Positions 9,220 through 19,167 of a DNA stretch of 64,000 bases are shown piece after piece. Location: NCBI RefSeq assembly GCF_003367175.1, contig NZ_QRGA01000001.1:124001-188000 (forward strand), written 5' to 3'. Within the stretch, counting starts at the first letter, position 1; each line of letters begins with the position of its first letter. The notes beneath the pieces are model-generated. The model was given only the letters and a program-made list of their open reading frames with translations. It made no database searches and was not told the origin of the DNA. The translations under genes and the position numbers were made by a program. The stretch is from Trinickia dinghuensis. Lineage in GTDB: Bacteria > Pseudomonadota > Gammaproteobacteria > Burkholderiales > Burkholderiaceae.

Positions 9220-10308
9220 CTAGAAGAAATGACGGATGCCGACACCGACCGCCAATTGCCTGCCGGTCGACGAATCGCCCACGGTGAAGATCGACGCTGC
9301 TATGGGTGCACCGGTGTAGCTCTTTCCGCGAGCCTGCTCGTACGCGACAACGCCATAGAGATCCGTCCGCTTCGACAGGAAATAATCCAGCATCGCAACA
9401 GGCAAATGGATGCCCGCGCGATGAAGCACATCGGTGTATTGGTAGTCGAGATTCAGCGTGAGGCTGGACGAGATCTTGTTGCTATAGCCGATCTCATACG
9501 TTCTCGCGATCGCACCCGCCGTCGTGAAGTCCGTTTGAGTCGCAAGCAAATGCAGTGTCGATGTTGAAAACTGGTAACCGAGACCGGCACCGAACGATTC
9601 CGACTCTCCTGCCGTCCCCTTCGGGCCAATGGGATTCGACGTGCTCGAGAGGAAGATTCCGGTGGGCTCGAATGCGCCATGGTTACGCAAATAGCTCGCA
9701 CCCGCGCTGAGGGCTCCAGCGGTATAGTTCAGCCCGACGCTCCATTGGGAGCTGGCTACGATCGAACCCGGGACGCCGCCGAAGTTATAGGTTCCACTGA
9801 GCTTCAGGCCGGCGAAGCTAGACGACTGATATTTGATCGAGTTGCCGAGACCGGCCCGAAAAACCTGGTCGTAGTCGCCCGGATGAACCGACCAGTACGT
9901 CGATTCGAGTAGATCGGCACCCATATAACTTCCCAGGATGTCCGCGTACGTGGTGGTTTGAAGACCTGCCGTCGCAGCGCCGTATCGTTGGCTATCGAGT
10001 CCGACGTAGGCGTTCCGGCTGAATGCGCAGCTACTGCTCAGACAGCCGGCGACGGCTCCCGTCGTTCCGCTGAATCCTTGCTCGAGCTCGAAAATCGCCT
10101 TCGTCCCGCCGCCAAGATCCTCGCTGCCTTTCAATCCGAAGCGCGACATCATCAGCGTCCCGCTATCCATGCGCACGTTGCTGCTACCGCCCTGGTTCGA
10201 AATGTAACTTATCCCGGTATTGAGCACGCCGTACAGCGTGACGCCGCTCTGCGCCATAGCCGGTCCAGCTACTGAAAGGCCAATCGCGGCCGCGATCATC
10301 TTATTCAT
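9220..10308 (-). CDS. outer-membrane porin (burkholderial OmpC-like)
   Basis: 362 residues from the ATG at 10308, preceded by TTAGGAGAC; the frame extends 21 residues upstream without homology. Signal peptide MNKMIAAAIGLSVAGPAMA, then the conserved first strand QSGVTLYGVLNTGISYI, the loop-3 region with RNAYVGLDSQRYG, and a C-terminal strand ending in Phe (GVGIRHFF), required for BAM-dependent assembly. Sixteen-stranded general porin of the Gram-negative porin family. Convergent with the GH42 operon and probably serves entry of its substrate or of that of the neighbouring MFS carrier. Confidence 0.92.
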   Translation of the reverse strand: MNKMIAAAIGLSVAGPAMAQSGVTLYGVLNTGISYISNQGGSSNVRMDSGTLMMSRFGLKGSEDLGGGTKAIFELEQGFSGTTGAVAGCLSSSCAFSRNAYVGLDSQRYGAATAGLQTTTYADILGSYMGADLLESTYWSVHPGDYDQVFRAGLGNSIKYQSSSFAGLKLSGTYNFGGVPGSIVASSQWSVGLNYTAGALSAGASYLRNHGAFEPTGIFLSSTSNPIGPKGTAGESESFGAGLGYQFSTSTLHLLATQTDFTTAGAIARTYEIGYSNKISSSLTLNLDYQYTDVLHRAGIHLPVAMLDYFLSKRTDLYGVVAYEQARGKSYTGAPIAASIFTVGDSSTGRQLAVGVGIRHFF

Positions 10309-10407
10309 TAGGTCTCCTAAATAATTTGAAGAAATAAAATTCCCAATCAACCGCTCGTACGTCCAGTCCACTTCGAGTTGCGCCTCGATACTGATTCGAT
10401 CGAGACA

Positions 10408-11637
10408 TCAGCGGCGGTTTGTATCGTGGATCGGGATCATGCAAAGAAAGGCGCTCGCGGGCCCGGCGGAGAGTGCAAGGAATGCGACGAAAAACGAGTG
10501 GGTCGACGCGAACACCGCGCCAACCGCCAGGGGAACCACCACACTGCCGAGTTGCCAGAACGCATTGGTACCCCCGGTAGCCGAACCGGCCAAAGACGGC
10601 CCCGCGGCTTGCGCAACCATCACCGCCAACAGCGGACTGTAAGCGAATGCAAAAACACCGAGCAGTGGCGCGATCAATCGGAATTGCTCGACCGTATGCA
10701 GCCGGCCAAACGTCAGCAGCGACGCGGCAAAGCCGAATAGGCAAATCATCACGAGAAGCTTGCATCTGCCGCCAAGCCAGTCGGACACCAGACCAATCAG
10801 CGGCTTCGAGACGATCGCGCCGATGCCGAACAGAACGGTAATCGTGCCCGCGGTCACGCCCGACAAACCATATCCTTTCATCATCAACGCATTGGCCCAG
10901 AACGCGAATCCCCACGTGCCCCACATCGATCCGAAGCCCGCGAACGCAAGAAGCAAAAGGTCCCGATTCCTGACCAGCGAACGAAGGTCTAGCTTTCCGA
11001 CAGACGCTTTCTTTAGCAGCGGCCCATCGCGTACCACGAAAAAACAGCAGAGCCCGAACAGAGCGGTGACGAGGCCCAGCTGTTCGTAGACTCGGGTCCA
11101 GGACTGAGCTTGGAGCAGCTTGGGGACGATGGCGTTGGTCAGTACCACCGCGAGCGATGTCGCCGTCATCAATAAGCCGATCGCGCGCCCTCGCGCCTTT
11201 ACATCGAACCATGTCGTTGTGAGCTTGACGCACGCCGAATAGTCGCAGCCGGCGGCGAGCCCCATCAGGATTTGAACCACAATGCCGGCGAGCAGCGAGC
11301 TGACGTGCCCGAAGAAGAGACAGCCAATCCCGAGCGGCACCAGGGACAGTGCGAGCGTTCGGCGCGGGCCGAGCAGGTCAGTGCCAATGCCGCCGGCGAC
11401 GTTCGAAACCACGTATCCGACATAAAAGGCTGTGACGAAGATCCCCAGTGCGCCCAGCGACATACCCAGTGCGTGGCCGACCGGGACGGCAAGGTTTCCC
11501 CATGCCAGCCGGTCGACGAACGTCAATAGCAACGCGCCCCACGCAAAGGCGAGAACCAGCCAGCGATAAGCGGTTGTCTTGACCACCGGCTGATTGGATG
11601 CGGCTTCATTCCGCATGCTCGTATCGAGTGCTTCCAT
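10408..11637 (-). CDS. MFS transporter (anion:cation symporter-like)
   Basis: 409 residues from the ATG at 11637, chosen because AAGGAGAC precedes it; the frame continues upstream without homology. Twelve transmembrane segments are apparent, starting RWLVLAFAWGALLLTFVDRL, with the MFS loop 2-3 signature degenerate as GGIGTDLLGPRRTL and a second-half repeat VSDWLGGRCKLLV. The pattern resembles carriers of organic acids. It lies downstream of the FAD oxidoreductase at 11751 on the same strand with a 113-nt gap, so they may be cotranscribed. Substrate unknown. Confidence 0.85.
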   Translation of the reverse strand: MEALDTSMRNEAASNQPVVKTTAYRWLVLAFAWGALLLTFVDRLAWGNLAVPVGHALGMSLGALGIFVTAFYVGYVVSNVAGGIGTDLLGPRRTLALSLVPLGIGCLFFGHVSSLLAGIVVQILMGLAAGCDYSACVKLTTTWFDVKARGRAIGLLMTATSLAVVLTNAIVPKLLQAQSWTRVYEQLGLVTALFGLCCFFVVRDGPLLKKASVGKLDLRSLVRNRDLLLLAFAGFGSMWGTWGFAFWANALMMKGYGLSGVTAGTITVLFGIGAIVSKPLIGLVSDWLGGRCKLLVMICLFGFAASLLTFGRLHTVEQFRLIAPLLGVFAFAYSPLLAVMVAQAAGPSLAGSATGGTNAFWQLGSVVVPLAVGAVFASTHSFFVAFLALSAGPASAFLCMIPIHDTNRR

Positions 11638-11750
11638 CGTTGTCTCCTTCCATGGGCGAAATTTCCGGCGCAATCGAGTTTCTTTTTTCTCGCCAATCGA
11701 CCGGTACGACTTTTCCGCACGCTTATTTCTTTGTGCTTTGCCGCACACCG

Positions 11751-13106
11751 TCAGGCGGTGGGTCCGAGGTACGCACCGTCCCTCTCCAGCCTTGCTTGCA
11801 ACGCGGGCACCTCGATGTCTCGAGGGGCGCAATGGGACGCAATAGCGAGCGCCGCCGCGGTTCCAGCTGCTTGCCCCATGACGAAGCAGCCCCCCGAAAC
11901 GCGGGCGGCCGACTGGCCTTCATGCGTCATCGATGCGCATCGGCCCGCGACGAGGAGGTTGTCGATCCGGCTGGGAACCAGCATGCGATACGGCAGATGA
12001 TTGAAACCCCGGGAATCGGGTATCGATTGCCAGCGGAATGTCACGTCGCCCGCTTCATGCAACTCCAGCGGCCAACCGTTGACACCGATGGTGTCGTCGA
12101 AACTGGCGCAATCGATCACGTCGGCCTCGGTCAACTGATAACCGCCGATGATCCGCCTTGTTTCGCGAACACCCACTTGCGGAGGAATATCGACGATATA
12201 AGATTGCTCGAATCCCGGAACGGTCTTGAGAAAGCGGAACACGCTCGCAATCTGTCGACGCCCCTCGACCTCTCCGGCGCTCAGTTGAAGCGCATCGGTG
12301 CCGTTGACGGCAGAGCCGTCCGCGTTCGCGAGTTGCGTCACGTTGGCTCGCCACTCGCTCCCATTCTTCTGCGGCTTGATAATCGGAGTTTTGCGAGGAA
12401 ACCGAAATCCTTCCTTTTCCGCAGCGGCCATCCTCTCGCCTATCTCGCGCGATGCATCCGTTGCTCGATCGCGATCGACGCCATTGAGCCGAAACATGGT
12501 CGACGGATACAGCGTGTTGCCGGTCGCATCGCCCGTCTCGTAGCTAGCACCCGCCCACGCGGCAAGATCGCCGTCTCCCGAACAGTCGATGAACATATGG
12601 GCCAATGCGATACCGCGTCCGGATTTCGTTTCGAAAACGACACCTCGAATCGTTTCGTCGTCTTTCATGACGACGCCGACAGCAAGCGCGTGAAAAACGA
12701 TCTCGACGCCGGCGGACAGCAACAATTCATCGGCCGCGATCTTGAAGGCCGAAGTATCGTAAGCGCGGCCGTACGTCTTCTTGAATATCAGGTGAGGGGC
12801 ATTCAGGCCGCCGAGCTTGTCGATTCCCGCGAGGATCTCGTCTGCTACCCCATGCACAACCTGCCGTATTTCGCCGAAGACATTCGCATACAGGCCGCAG
12901 AAGTTAGTGACCCCGGCCGCGGTGCCCATGCCGCCAAGAAAGCCATATCTTTCGATCAGCAATACGGTTCGGCCTAAGCGTGCGGCGGACACAGCCGCCG
13001 CAATGCCTGCTGGGCCACCGCCGAGGACGATCACGTCGAATTCGCCGACGACCGGGGTGGAGTGAGCTGGCTCGACGATCGTCTGAGCAGTTTTGAACGA
13101 CAGCAT
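11751..13106 (-). CDS. FAD-dependent oxidoreductase (FAD_oxidored family)
   Basis: 451 residues. Dinucleotide-binding motif VIVLGGGPAGIAAA near residue 25, followed by LIERYGFLGGMGTAAGV, which is typical of the FAD-dependent oxidoreductases related to fumarate reductase/succinate dehydrogenase flavoproteins. Near the C-terminus NLLVAGRCASMTHEGQSAARVSGGC completes the FAD site. No signal peptide, so cytoplasmic. Divergent from a LysR gene at 13217 and followed by an MFS carrier, suggesting uptake and oxidation of one organic compound under LysR control. The substrate cannot be read from the sequence. Confidence 0.8.
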   Translation of the reverse strand: MLSFKTAQTIVEPAHSTPVVGEFDVIVLGGGPAGIAAAVSAARLGRTVLLIERYGFLGGMGTAAGVTNFCGLYANVFGEIRQVVHGVADEILAGIDKLGGLNAPHLIFKKTYGRAYDTSAFKIAADELLLSAGVEIVFHALAVGVVMKDDETIRGVVFETKSGRGIALAHMFIDCSGDGDLAAWAGASYETGDATGNTLYPSTMFRLNGVDRDRATDASREIGERMAAAEKEGFRFPRKTPIIKPQKNGSEWRANVTQLANADGSAVNGTDALQLSAGEVEGRRQIASVFRFLKTVPGFEQSYIVDIPPQVGVRETRRIIGGYQLTEADVIDCASFDDTIGVNGWPLELHEAGDVTFRWQSIPDSRGFNHLPYRMLVPSRIDNLLVAGRCASMTHEGQSAARVSGGCFVMGQAAGTAAALAIASHCAPRDIEVPALQARLERDGAYLGPTA

Positions 13107-13171
13107 ATGGGTTCCTAACCTTGGCTTGGCATTTCACTGTCTCGATGGTAGCTTCGCACCGAACTGCCTAC

Positions 13172-13183
13172 AATTAGGTAATT
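13172..13183. promoter_or_regulatory. palindrome AATTAGGTAATT in divergent promoter region
   Basis: A perfect 12-bp palindrome (AATTA-GG-TAATT) lies in the 110-bp gap between the FAD oxidoreductase and the LysR gene, 34 bp before the LysR start. It is the only strong dyad there and a likely binding site for that regulator or overlapping -10 region. Confidence 0.4.
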
Positions 13184-13216
13184 TAGACGGACACTTATTC
13201 CAACTCGCGAACAATC

Positions 13217-14104
13217 ATGGATCTGCTTGAAAGTCTCCGGGCGTTGGTGCTAGTCGCTCAATACGAAAGCTTCTCGATCGCCGCGCGCAGAGTCGGCACG
13301 TCGCCTTCTGTGATGATCAAACGTGTGAACGCAGCCGAGTGGCACCTCAAGACACAGGCGCTGAAGCGGACTACCCGCAGTGTGGCGTTGACCGATGCCG
13401 GTCAGCGAATCGTGCCGAGCCTGCAGACACTGGTGCACGATTTCGACGAATTGATGGCGTCCCTCCGCCAGGAAAGTCCGGCAACCACGGGAACCATTCG
13501 GGTCATGGTGTCGCCCGGACTTTCGGCTTCCGGTTTAGGTGCGAGGCTAGGCTCCTTTTTGAGGGAACATGTCGGCTTGCGCATCGAAGTTGTACTTCTG
13601 GAACGGGCGGTGAATCCGGCCGTGGAGGGGTTCGACATCGCCATCGATGTCCGGTCGCTGGCGTACCCGCACGTCACGGAAATACCCATGTTCGTTTGCC
13701 GCTTCGTGCTGTGTGCGGCACCGGCCTATTTGGCCCGGAAAGAGGCGCCGTTGCATCCGCGTGAATTGCAAAGACATCAGACGCTGGTGCTGGAATCGGT
13801 CGGGAAAAAGTGGGCATTTCGTGGCCATGACCGCACGCTGACTGTCGACGTAGCTCCACGACTGGTCACAGGAGATGCGCAAAGCGTCCTCGATGCGGTG
13901 ATGAATGGCTGGGGAATCGCCCTATTGCCGGAATATCTTGTCGAGCAAGCGCTCACGGCGGGTACGCTCGAACCGCTGATGAAGGAATACACACCGGTCG
14001 AGACTTGGGTTACGGCACTCGTACCCGACGCCAAAATGGGCGTCCCGCGGATTCACAGCCTGATCGACTGGCTGAAAGCGACACCTACCGGCGACGGCCA
14101 TTGA
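13217..14104 (+). CDS. LysR-family transcriptional regulator
   Basis: 295 residues. N-terminal winged helix (MDLLESLRALVLVAQYESFSIAARRVGTSPSVMIKRVNAAE) with the usual RTTRSVALTDAG wing, then a LysR substrate-binding domain (GTIRVMVSPGLSASGLG, WGIALLPEYLVEQAL). It belongs to the CrgA/DmlR-like branch by its short recognition region. Divergent from the FAD oxidoreductase/MFS pair, which is its most probable target. Cytoplasmic DNA-binding protein; effector unknown. Confidence 0.88.
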   Translation: MDLLESLRALVLVAQYESFSIAARRVGTSPSVMIKRVNAAEWHLKTQALKRTTRSVALTDAGQRIVPSLQTLVHDFDELMASLRQESPATTGTIRVMVSPGLSASGLGARLGSFLREHVGLRIEVVLLERAVNPAVEGFDIAIDVRSLAYPHVTEIPMFVCRFVLCAAPAYLARKEAPLHPRELQRHQTLVLESVGKKWAFRGHDRTLTVDVAPRLVTGDAQSVLDAVMNGWGIALLPEYLVEQALTAGTLEPLMKEYTPVETWVTALVPDAKMGVPRIHSLIDWLKATPTGDGH

Positions 14105-14173
14105 GCCGGGCGCGGGACACAGGAGGACGTACGATCACGTCCTAGCCCTACCGCCCGATCGCGAGCCGATTCA

Positions 14174-15058
14174 TCAACCGATGTCCGCCAACTCTTCCTT
14201 CAAGACGTCGAGCAATGCGCGCAACGCAAGATCCGAAGCACGATGCTTGGGAATAACGGCTCTAATCTCGCCGGGAGGTACGGTCCAATCCGCCAATACT
14301 CGCACGAGTTCGCCCGTCTTCAGCGCATCGCCGGCAACGTAATCGGGCATCAGCGTCAAGCCGTTTCCTTGCAGTGCGGCAGTCCGGAGCAGGAGCCAGT
14401 TATTCGAAGTAAATTTCGGACGCAAAGCTAGACGGACCACCGTCCCCTCCTTCTCGAAGACCCATTCGGATTGGGTCGGGAAAAAAGTCATGCAGTCGTG
14501 ATCCGACAGCGCGCGAGGATGGGCCGGTACGCCTTTATGTGAAAGATACTCGGGCGAGGCGCACACCACTCTGCGCAGCGGGCAAAGCACCTCTTCGACG
14601 GCGCCTCCAGGATGAAGTTGAACGACGCCTATTGCCAGATCGTAGCCATCCTCTATGGGACTGATGTAACGATCGATCAACGCGATCTCCAGGTCGATCT
14701 TCGGATACATCTGTTGAAATCGGCCGAATGCGGGCCTAAGCCGGATCGTCGCAAGCGCGGTGGGCACCTTCACCCGAAGACGCCCCTCGATATCTTCGGG
14801 CCGGGCCGACGGACCGCCGATGAGCTCGTCTAATTCTCGAAGCAGTTGCCTGGCCTGCTCGAGATGATCGGCACCCAGCGATGTCGTCGCGACCGACCGG
14901 GTGGTGCGGTTGAACAACGGCGCCCCGATAGCCGCTTCGAGTTCGTTGATCCGTTTCGTGATTACCGATGGGACAACGGCCAGCTCGCGCGCGGCAGCGG
15001 AAAACGAGCCGTGCTCGGCGGTCGCGACAAAGGCTCGCAAGCTGAGTATCTGATCCAT
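14174..15058 (-). CDS. LysR-family transcriptional regulator
   Basis: 294 residues, convergent with the LysR gene at 13217. Helix-turn-helix MDQILSLRAFVATAEHGSFSAAARELAVVPSVITKRINELE and wing RTTRSVATTSLGADHLE are typical of the CrgA/DmlR group, followed by an effector domain (GRLRVKVPTALATIRL, NGLTLMPDYVAGDALKTGELV). No catabolic gene lies directly beside its promoter; upstream is a 189-bp gap, then the 3' end of the ABC permease at 15248. Target and effector unknown. Confidence 0.87.
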   Translation of the reverse strand: MDQILSLRAFVATAEHGSFSAAARELAVVPSVITKRINELEAAIGAPLFNRTTRSVATTSLGADHLEQARQLLRELDELIGGPSARPEDIEGRLRVKVPTALATIRLRPAFGRFQQMYPKIDLEIALIDRYISPIEDGYDLAIGVVQLHPGGAVEEVLCPLRRVVCASPEYLSHKGVPAHPRALSDHDCMTFFPTQSEWVFEKEGTVVRLALRPKFTSNNWLLLRTAALQGNGLTLMPDYVAGDALKTGELVRVLADWTVPPGEIRAVIPKHRASDLALRALLDVLKEELADIG

Positions 15059-15247
15059 GTCCGTTTCACGTCATGCGAAGGAATTGCGCGTCATGCGGGG
15101 CCAAGTGAAACGTTAGCGGTCGGAGTATAGCCTTCCCGGCGATCCATGCTTTTTTTGGCCTCGCCGCTCGCGCCGACTACTCCGCGGCATATCGATGGTA
15201 TTCGGCATAGGCCCCGAGTACTCGCATTCAGGACGACGCGCAACTCT

Positions 15248-16273
15248 TCACCGACGCTTCTTCCGATTCCGGTACTGGTCGGCCACCACAGCGGCGACGA
15301 TGATCGCCCCCTTCACCATCTCCTGGTAGTACGCATCGATATGCAGGAACGTGAAGCCCGACGTCATCACGCCGAGAATGAGCACGCCGATCACCGTCCC
15401 GGTGATACGCCCCATCCCGCCGTTCAGCGATGTACCACCGATCACGACTGCCGCGATCGCGTCGAGTTCGTACATCATGCCCATGCCGGACTGGCCGGAG
15501 ATCGCGCGCGCCGCCGTCACGGTCCCTGCAATGCCGGAAAGCGCACCGGCAATCGCATAAATCCAAATCAAATGGCGCGTGACGTTGATACCGGACACGA
15601 CAGCGGCCTGGCGATTCGCGCCGATCGCGTAAGTCACTTTGCCGAAACGCGTATAGCGCAGCACGACGTGAAACAGCACGGCGATCGCAAGGAAAATTAA
15701 AACCGGATTGATGCCCGCGCCGATCGCGGCGAATCGATCGGTCAGCATCGACACAGGCATGCCGTTCGTGAACCACTTCGCGAAGCCGCGCGCGGCGACC
15801 ATCGTGCCGAGCGTCGCGATGAACGGCGGAATGCCGGTCCAGGAGATCAGCGTGCCGTTGAGCAGGCCCACCAGCAAGCCGGTGACCACACCCGCGAGCA
15901 CCGGCCAGAGAACCGGCAGATCCGTCAAGTGCGGAAACACGGCGCCGGCATAGTCCGATACCTGGGCGAGGCTGGCCGACACAACGGCCGCCGCCGCCAC
16001 GACCGATCCGGGCGACAAGTCGATGCCGCTCGTGATGATCACGAGATTCGCGCCGACCGCGATGATGCCGATCACCGCCATCTGCAAAATGATGATTTCC
16101 AACCGCTGCGCGTTGAAAATGAAACTCTGCCCGACGACGATCCAGCCCAAGGCCTCAAAGACCAAGCTGATGCCGACGAGAACCAGAAGTATGCTCAATT
16201 CCGGCGGCCACCGAAAGCGCCGCGACTTGACTGGCAGGACTTGCGCGTTCGCAGCCGAATTCAAATTGCTCAT
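15248..16273 (-). CDS. sugar/cyclitol ABC importer permease (RbsC type)
   Basis: 341 residues of a ribose/xylose-class (CUT2) permease. Hydrophobic segments span most of the length; family hallmarks include GVNLVIITSGIDLSPGSVVA, LLVGLLNGTLISWTGIPPFIATLGTM and the late GTSLNGGMGRITGTVIG loop. Last gene of a minus-strand run that begins with a periplasmic binding protein at 21603 and also encodes the di-iron hydroxylase, Rieske ferredoxin and reductase. The CUT2 class takes up monosaccharides, inositols and similar small polyols. Confidence 0.9.
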   Translation of the reverse strand: MSNLNSAANAQVLPVKSRRFRWPPELSILLVLVGISLVFEALGWIVVGQSFIFNAQRLEIIILQMAVIGIIAVGANLVIITSGIDLSPGSVVAAAAVVSASLAQVSDYAGAVFPHLTDLPVLWPVLAGVVTGLLVGLLNGTLISWTGIPPFIATLGTMVAARGFAKWFTNGMPVSMLTDRFAAIGAGINPVLIFLAIAVLFHVVLRYTRFGKVTYAIGANRQAAVVSGINVTRHLIWIYAIAGALSGIAGTVTAARAISGQSGMGMMYELDAIAAVVIGGTSLNGGMGRITGTVIGVLILGVMTSGFTFLHIDAYYQEMVKGAIIVAAVVADQYRNRKKRR

Positions 16274-16337
16274 AATGGTGTCTCCAAACGTTTTTTTCGC
16301 TCGAGGATAAGGATGGGGATTAGGATCAGCGTCCGCA

Positions 16338-17918
16338 TCAGCGCGAAGCCAGATCCATGATGCGAACCTGATCGGCGTCCTTACGCTCGACGATCCCGGT
16401 CATCCGTCCTTCATGCATGACCATCACCCGGTCGCTCATCCCCAGCACCTCCGGCATCTCGGACGAAATCATCAGCACCGCGACGCCTTGCCCGGCGAGT
16501 TTCGTCACCAGACGGTGAATTTCGGCTTTCGCGCCTACGTCGATACCGCGCGTCGGCTCGTCGAGAATCAGAATCCGAGGCTTCGTCAAAAGCCAGCGGC
16601 CGATCAGCACCTTCTGCTGGTTGCCGCCCGACAAGTTCTGGATCTCCTCGTGCAAACCCGGCGCCTTCACGCGCAACATGCGGCTCATCTCCTCGCAATC
16701 GCGCTTGAGCGCCGCCTGCTGGATGAAGTTGAACTTCACGTAGCGCGTCTTGAGCACAGCGGCTTCCATGTTCGACAGCAGATCGAGGTTCAGGAAGCAG
16801 CCGGTGTCTTTACGATCCTCGGTCAGGAAGGCCATCCCGAGCTTCATCGCTCTTGCGGGCGTATCGATCTTCACCGGTTGTCCGTCGAGACGAATCTCAC
16901 CGGAGGTCGCCGGCACTACGCCGAACAGCGCTTCCGCGACGTTGGAGCGCCCGGAGCCGACAAGCCCGGCGACACCGAGAATCTCTCCCGCACGCAATTC
17001 GAAACTCACGTCGCGGAACACGCCATCTAGCGTTAGGTTCTTGACCGACAGCACGACATCGCCGATCGGCACCTCCTCCTTGGGAAACATCTGCGTGATC
17101 TCGCGCCCCACCATCATTCGGATGATGTCCTCGCGCGTGACGTCGCTCGATGCGTGAGTCCCGATGTACTTGCCGTCGCGAAACACCGAGAATTCGTCGG
17201 CGATCTCGAACAGCTCATTCATTTTGTGCGTGATGTAGACGATGCCTTTCCCTTGCTCACGCAGTTGACGGATGATCCGGAACAGATGCACGACTTCGCT
17301 TTCCGTCAGCGCGGACGTTGGCTCGTCCATGATCAGCACGTCGGAATCGAACGAGACGGCTTTCGCGATCTCGACCATCTGGCGGCTCGCGACGCTGAGC
17401 GTACGCACCTCGACTTCGGGATCGATGTCGATCGACAAACGGTCGAAGAGATCCTGCGTACGCTGCCGCAATTGAGCATGGTCGACGAAGCCGAAGCGGT
17501 TTTGCGGCTCCCGGCGTATCCAGATGTTTTCCGCCACCGTCATGTACGGCATCAGATTCAATTCCTGATGAATCATCGCGATGCCGCGGTTGAGCGCGTC
17601 GAGCGGACCTTGCAGTTTGACCGGCTCGCCTTTCAAGCGGATCTCGCCCTTGTCCGGCATATAAATGCCGGCGATGATCTTCATCAGCGTCGACTTGCCG
17701 GCGCCGTTCTCGCCCATCAACGCATGCACGGTGCCGCGCCGCACGCGAAACTCGACGCCGTCCAGTGCGACGACGCCCGGAAAGGATTTGCCCACGCCCC
17801 GGACTTCGAGCAGACAATCGTGTTGGTGTTCGCGCTCGCTCTCGTGCTCGAGCGTTGCGGCCAACTCGAACGGAGCCGCGGAACCGGATGCGGTCGGAGC
17901 CATCTTGGCAGTCAACAT
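16338..17918 (-). CDS. sugar/cyclitol ABC importer ATPase with two nucleotide-binding domains (RbsA type)
   Basis: 526 residues, two fused ATPase domains as usual for CUT2 importers. The first has Walker [10 protein letters not shown], Walker [12 protein letters not shown] and H-loop ITHK; its signature is the degenerate LSVASRQM. The second has a degenerate Walker [10 protein letters not shown], a canonical signature [12 protein letters not shown] and Walker [13 protein letters not shown]. This asymmetry is normal for RbsA/MglA. A ~45-residue N-terminal extension rich in Ala/Glu/His is unusual. Lies 64 nt upstream of the permease and 42 nt downstream of the reductase gene. Confidence 0.92.
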   Translation of the reverse strand: MLTAKMAPTASGSAAPFELAATLEHESEREHQHDCLLEVRGVGKSFPGVVALDGVEFRVRRGTVHALMGENGAGKSTLMKIIAGIYMPDKGEIRLKGEPVKLQGPLDALNRGIAMIHQELNLMPYMTVAENIWIRREPQNRFGFVDHAQLRQRTQDLFDRLSIDIDPEVEVRTLSVASRQMVEIAKAVSFDSDVLIMDEPTSALTESEVVHLFRIIRQLREQGKGIVYITHKMNELFEIADEFSVFRDGKYIGTHASSDVTREDIIRMMVGREITQMFPKEEVPIGDVVLSVKNLTLDGVFRDVSFELRAGEILGVAGLVGSGRSNVAEALFGVVPATSGEIRLDGQPVKIDTPARAMKLGMAFLTEDRKDTGCFLNLDLLSNMEAAVLKTRYVKFNFIQQAALKRDCEEMSRMLRVKAPGLHEEIQNLSGGNQQKVLIGRWLLTKPRILILDEPTRGIDVGAKAEIHRLVTKLAGQGVAVLMISSEMPEVLGMSDRVMVMHEGRMTGIVERKDADQVRIMDLASR

Positions 17919-17960
17919 ATACGCTCCTTCAAGGGGATTCGTAGTCGGCGTTCGCCGCGG

Positions 17961-19166
17961 TCATGCGCGAAGCAGGCTTTTCAGATTGATTGCAGGATCC
18001 TGCAACGACGCCGGCGATGGGCTTGCGCGCCGAGCGATCAACATCTCGGCCAGTTTGATTTCCTTGGCAATGCCATTGCCTTTGCCCAAGCCGCTTGCCG
18101 ATGCGAGATGGCCGTCGTCGCCGAACTGAAACAGGACGTGCGCGTCGTCCGACAGGCGGCGCTCGATGCTGGGCCGCACCGGATCGGGGATTCCCGCGAT
18201 CTGCAGGCCGAGGTCGTACTGATCGGACCAGAACCAAGGCACCGCATCGAACGACGTCGCTTCGCCCAACATGCTCTTAGCCGCGTGCTCGCCTTGGTCT
18301 CGCGCATTGCGCCAGCTTTCGAGCCGTACGGGAACGCCGTTCGAGTGCCGGCACGGCGCGCGGGCGCAGTCACCGGCGGCGAACAGATTCGAGTCCGACG
18401 TCGTCAATTGCGTATCGACGACAATGCCGTTGTCGACAACGAGCCCCTCCCGCTCCGCCAAGGCGGTCTCCGGGATGACGCCGATCGCGGCCACAACGAC
18501 GTCCGCTTGGATGACCGTTCCATCCGACAGAACGACTGCCTGGTCGTCGACCGACGATACGCCCGTGCCGAACACGAACCGCACGCCTTCCTGACGATGC
18601 CGCGCGAGCAATCGCTCCGCGAGCATGGCAGGCACTGCACGTCCGAGTGGACGCGGACCGGCTTCGATCACGGTCACGTCGATCTCCGCAGTACGCAGCG
18701 TCGCGGCCAGCTCCATGCCGATCAAACCCGCACCCACCACCGCGACGTGACGGACGCCCGCGATAGCGCCGTACAAGCGCTGCGCATCAATCAGCGTGCG
18801 AAACGACAAGGCGCGCTCGCCGCCTGGGCAACTGAGCGGCCGTGCACGCGCGCCGGTGGCGAACAGCAGCTTCTCGAACGCCATGTCGCGGCCGTCGCTC
18901 AAATAGGCGCGTTTGCTCACGCGGTCCAGCGACTTCACTTCGACGCCTGCTAGGTAGTCGATTTGCGCATCGCGAAGGCTCGCTTCGTCGCAAACGGGAC
19001 GATGACAAACACCCGTCTCCGTGGGCTTGGATAGCGGCGGGCGTTCGTACGGCATGCCCGGTTCGTTGCCGATCAAAACGATACGGCCACTCCAACCCGA
19101 CTCGCGCAGTGCAAATGCGGCCCGCGCCCCGCACTCGCCCGCACCGATGATGACCATGGCGTTCAC
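17961..19166 (-). CDS. NAD(P)H:ferredoxin reductase, FAD-dependent (MocF/rubredoxin-reductase type)
   Basis: 401 residues from a GTG at 19166, chosen because GAGG lies six bases upstream and overlaps the end of the ferredoxin gene; an ATG at 19157 is the alternative. Two Rossmann motifs are visible: VIIGAGECGARAAFAL (FAD) at the N-terminus and VAVVGAGLIGMELA (NAD(P)H) in the middle, then NLFAAGDCA, which closes the FAD site, and a C-terminal reductase domain. This class passes electrons from NAD(P)H to a small iron-sulphur protein, here almost surely the Rieske ferredoxin encoded 1 bp away, for the hydroxylase at 19579. Confidence 0.88.
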   Translation of the reverse strand: MNAMVIIGAGECGARAAFALRESGWSGRIVLIGNEPGMPYERPPLSKPTETGVCHRPVCDEASLRDAQIDYLAGVEVKSLDRVSKRAYLSDGRDMAFEKLLFATGARARPLSCPGGERALSFRTLIDAQRLYGAIAGVRHVAVVGAGLIGMELAATLRTAEIDVTVIEAGPRPLGRAVPAMLAERLLARHRQEGVRFVFGTGVSSVDDQAVVLSDGTVIQADVVVAAIGVIPETALAEREGLVVDNGIVVDTQLTTSDSNLFAAGDCARAPCRHSNGVPVRLESWRNARDQGEHAAKSMLGEATSFDAVPWFWSDQYDLGLQIAGIPDPVRPSIERRLSDDAHVLFQFGDDGHLASASGLGKGNGIAKEIKLAEMLIARRASPSPASLQDPAINLKSLLRA

Positions 19167-19167
19167 G

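Noticed and set aside
11598-12977. 459-residue plus-strand open frame
   Set aside because: Antisense to the FAD oxidoreductase, whose FAD motifs are clear on the other strand.
17154-18953. 599-residue plus-strand open frame
   Set aside because: Antisense to the RbsA-type ATPase and the ferredoxin reductase; no domain and typical shadow composition.
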